This document shows, in pieces, positions 4,581 through 5,038 of a stretch of 5,038 bases of DNA. The DNA lies in contig UQVD01000115.1 of assembly GCA_900544385.1 (NCBI GenBank), positions 1 to 5,038 on the forward strand. Direction: 5' to 3'. The position numbers were made by a program, and so were the translations under genes. Position 1 is the first letter of the stretch. The number at the start of each line of letters is the position of its first letter. A model generated the notes under the pieces. The model had not been told where the DNA came from and did not search any database. It was given only the letters and a program-made list of their open reading frames with translations. Source of the stretch: an uncultured Collinsella sp. Lineage in GTDB: Bacteria; Actinomycetota; Coriobacteriia; Coriobacteriales; Coriobacteriaceae.

Positions 4581-5038
4581 ATGCGCGTTGATTTGAGAGT
4601 GAAGCATGATGTCGAGGCCAGGAAGGCGGCCATAGGGCTCTTCGAGCTCGGGCACGGGTATAAATCTGCCGCGATTACCCTTTCGCTTCCCGCGGAAGCC
4701 GTGAGAAGATGGCAGGAGATATACCGCGCATTCGGGAGCGAGGTGCTGCTGCGCATGGACGGAAAGCAGGGCAGGTACACATACGAGCAGAGGGTCGCCG
4801 CCGCCTCCGCCGTCGTCGACGGCGGCATGACGAAGGCCGAGGCGATGGCGGCGTTCGGCATAATGTCGATGTCGCCGCTCAAGAGATGGTGCGCGCTCTA
4901 CCGCCGGGGCGGCGCGGAGGCCCTGCGCCCGAGGCCCAAGGGCCGGCCGAGCGGTTCCAAGGCGAGGCCGCGGACCCGCGAGGAGGAGCTCGAGGAGCGC
5001 TGCCGAAGGCTCGAGACCGAGGTGGCCTACCTAAAAAA
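4581..5038 (+). CDS. IS150-type transposase OrfA (helix-turn-helix protein), cut by the window end
   Basis: The frame runs open from ATG 4581 to the edge: 152 full codons and two bases. Two helix-turn-helix repeats are visible, at about residues 10-50 (AAIGLFELGHGYKSAAITL, then VRRWQEIYRAFG) and 66-110 (RVAAASAVVDGGMTKAEAMA, then LKRWCALYRRGG). A basic linker (RPRPKGRPSGS) and a leucine-zipper-like coiled coil (EEELEERCRRLETEVAYLKK) follow. This is the standard IS150 OrfA order; the family length is about 170 residues, so little is missing. OrfA binds the IS ends and represses; the active transposase is normally made as an OrfAB fusion by -1 frameshifting. The window ends at CTA AAA AA, the expected place and phase of the A-AAA-AAG slippery site. 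The start is supported by GGGAGG 8 nt upstream. Codon use is rich in AGG and GGC. Confidence 0.9.
   Translation, partial: MRVDLRVKHDVEARKAAIGLFELGHGYKSAAITLSLPAEAVRRWQEIYRAFGSEVLLRMDGKQGRYTYEQRVAAASAVVDGGMTKAEAMAAFGIMSMSPLKRWCALYRRGGAEALRPRPKGRPSGSKARPRTREEELEERCRRLETEVAYLK

Larger units (their letters stand above)
4534..5038 (+). mobile_element. IS3-family insertion sequence, IS150 group, left part (continues past the window)
   Basis: The left terminal repeat starts at 4534 with TGAACTGCCTCCCATTT, followed by TTGGACA (4553-4559). This has the layout I recall for IS150 ends (TGTACTG, then a C-rich block, then TTGGAC). The terminal TG is as expected for the IS3 family. OrfA follows 47 nt inside. 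The right end, OrfB with the DDE integrase domain and the target duplication lie outside the window, so intactness cannot be judged. Confidence 0.85.

Noticed and set aside
4340..4882. Minus-strand 180-codon ORF
   Set aside because: It is antisense to OrfA and continues through the IS end hairpin and the 27-bp palindrome; no family features.

Overview
The window looks like chromosomal DNA from a G+C-rich gut actinobacterium of the Coriobacteriia, probably Collinsella or a close relative. This is an inference from base composition, codon choice, gene content and intergenic style; no species-specific marker was checked.

Layout. Positions 1-420 hold no convincing gene. There is a strong hairpin at the left edge, a stretch that may be decayed coding DNA with one 41-codon ORF behind a good ribosome binding site, and the terminator of lemA. 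lemA (minus, 422-973) encodes a membrane-anchored LemA protein. Diverging from it across about 200 bp is a TetR-family regulator (plus, 1173-1769). Three bases after its stop lies the CCA end of a tRNA-Ser(UGA) gene on the minus strand (1773-1862). Diverging from the tRNA is a 593-codon gene (1914-3695) that joins a complete tRNA adenosine deaminase (TadA) to a complete type II glycerate kinase in one reading frame.

From 3696 to 4533 there is no protein gene. The bacterial SRP RNA gene (ffs, about 4136-4256) sits there with a visible promoter and terminator, surrounded by four unrelated long inverted repeats: 3711-3779, 3830-3991, 4009-4092 and 4274-4368. At 4534 an IS3-family element of the IS150 group begins. 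Its left terminal repeat, a hairpin that covers the transposase ribosome binding site, and OrfA up to the A-rich programmed frameshift site are present. The window ends inside that slippery site.

How the parts fit. The order tRNA-Ser, tadA, SRP RNA matches the arrangement known upstream of dnaX in Bacillus subtilis, so this is a conserved information-processing neighbourhood. Two things have disturbed it here: a metabolic kinase joined to the end of TadA, and an accumulation of palindromic repeats plus an insertion sequence around ffs. I see no defence system, CRISPR array or secretion cluster. The most unusual items are the TadA-glycerate kinase fusion and the palindrome cluster around ffs.
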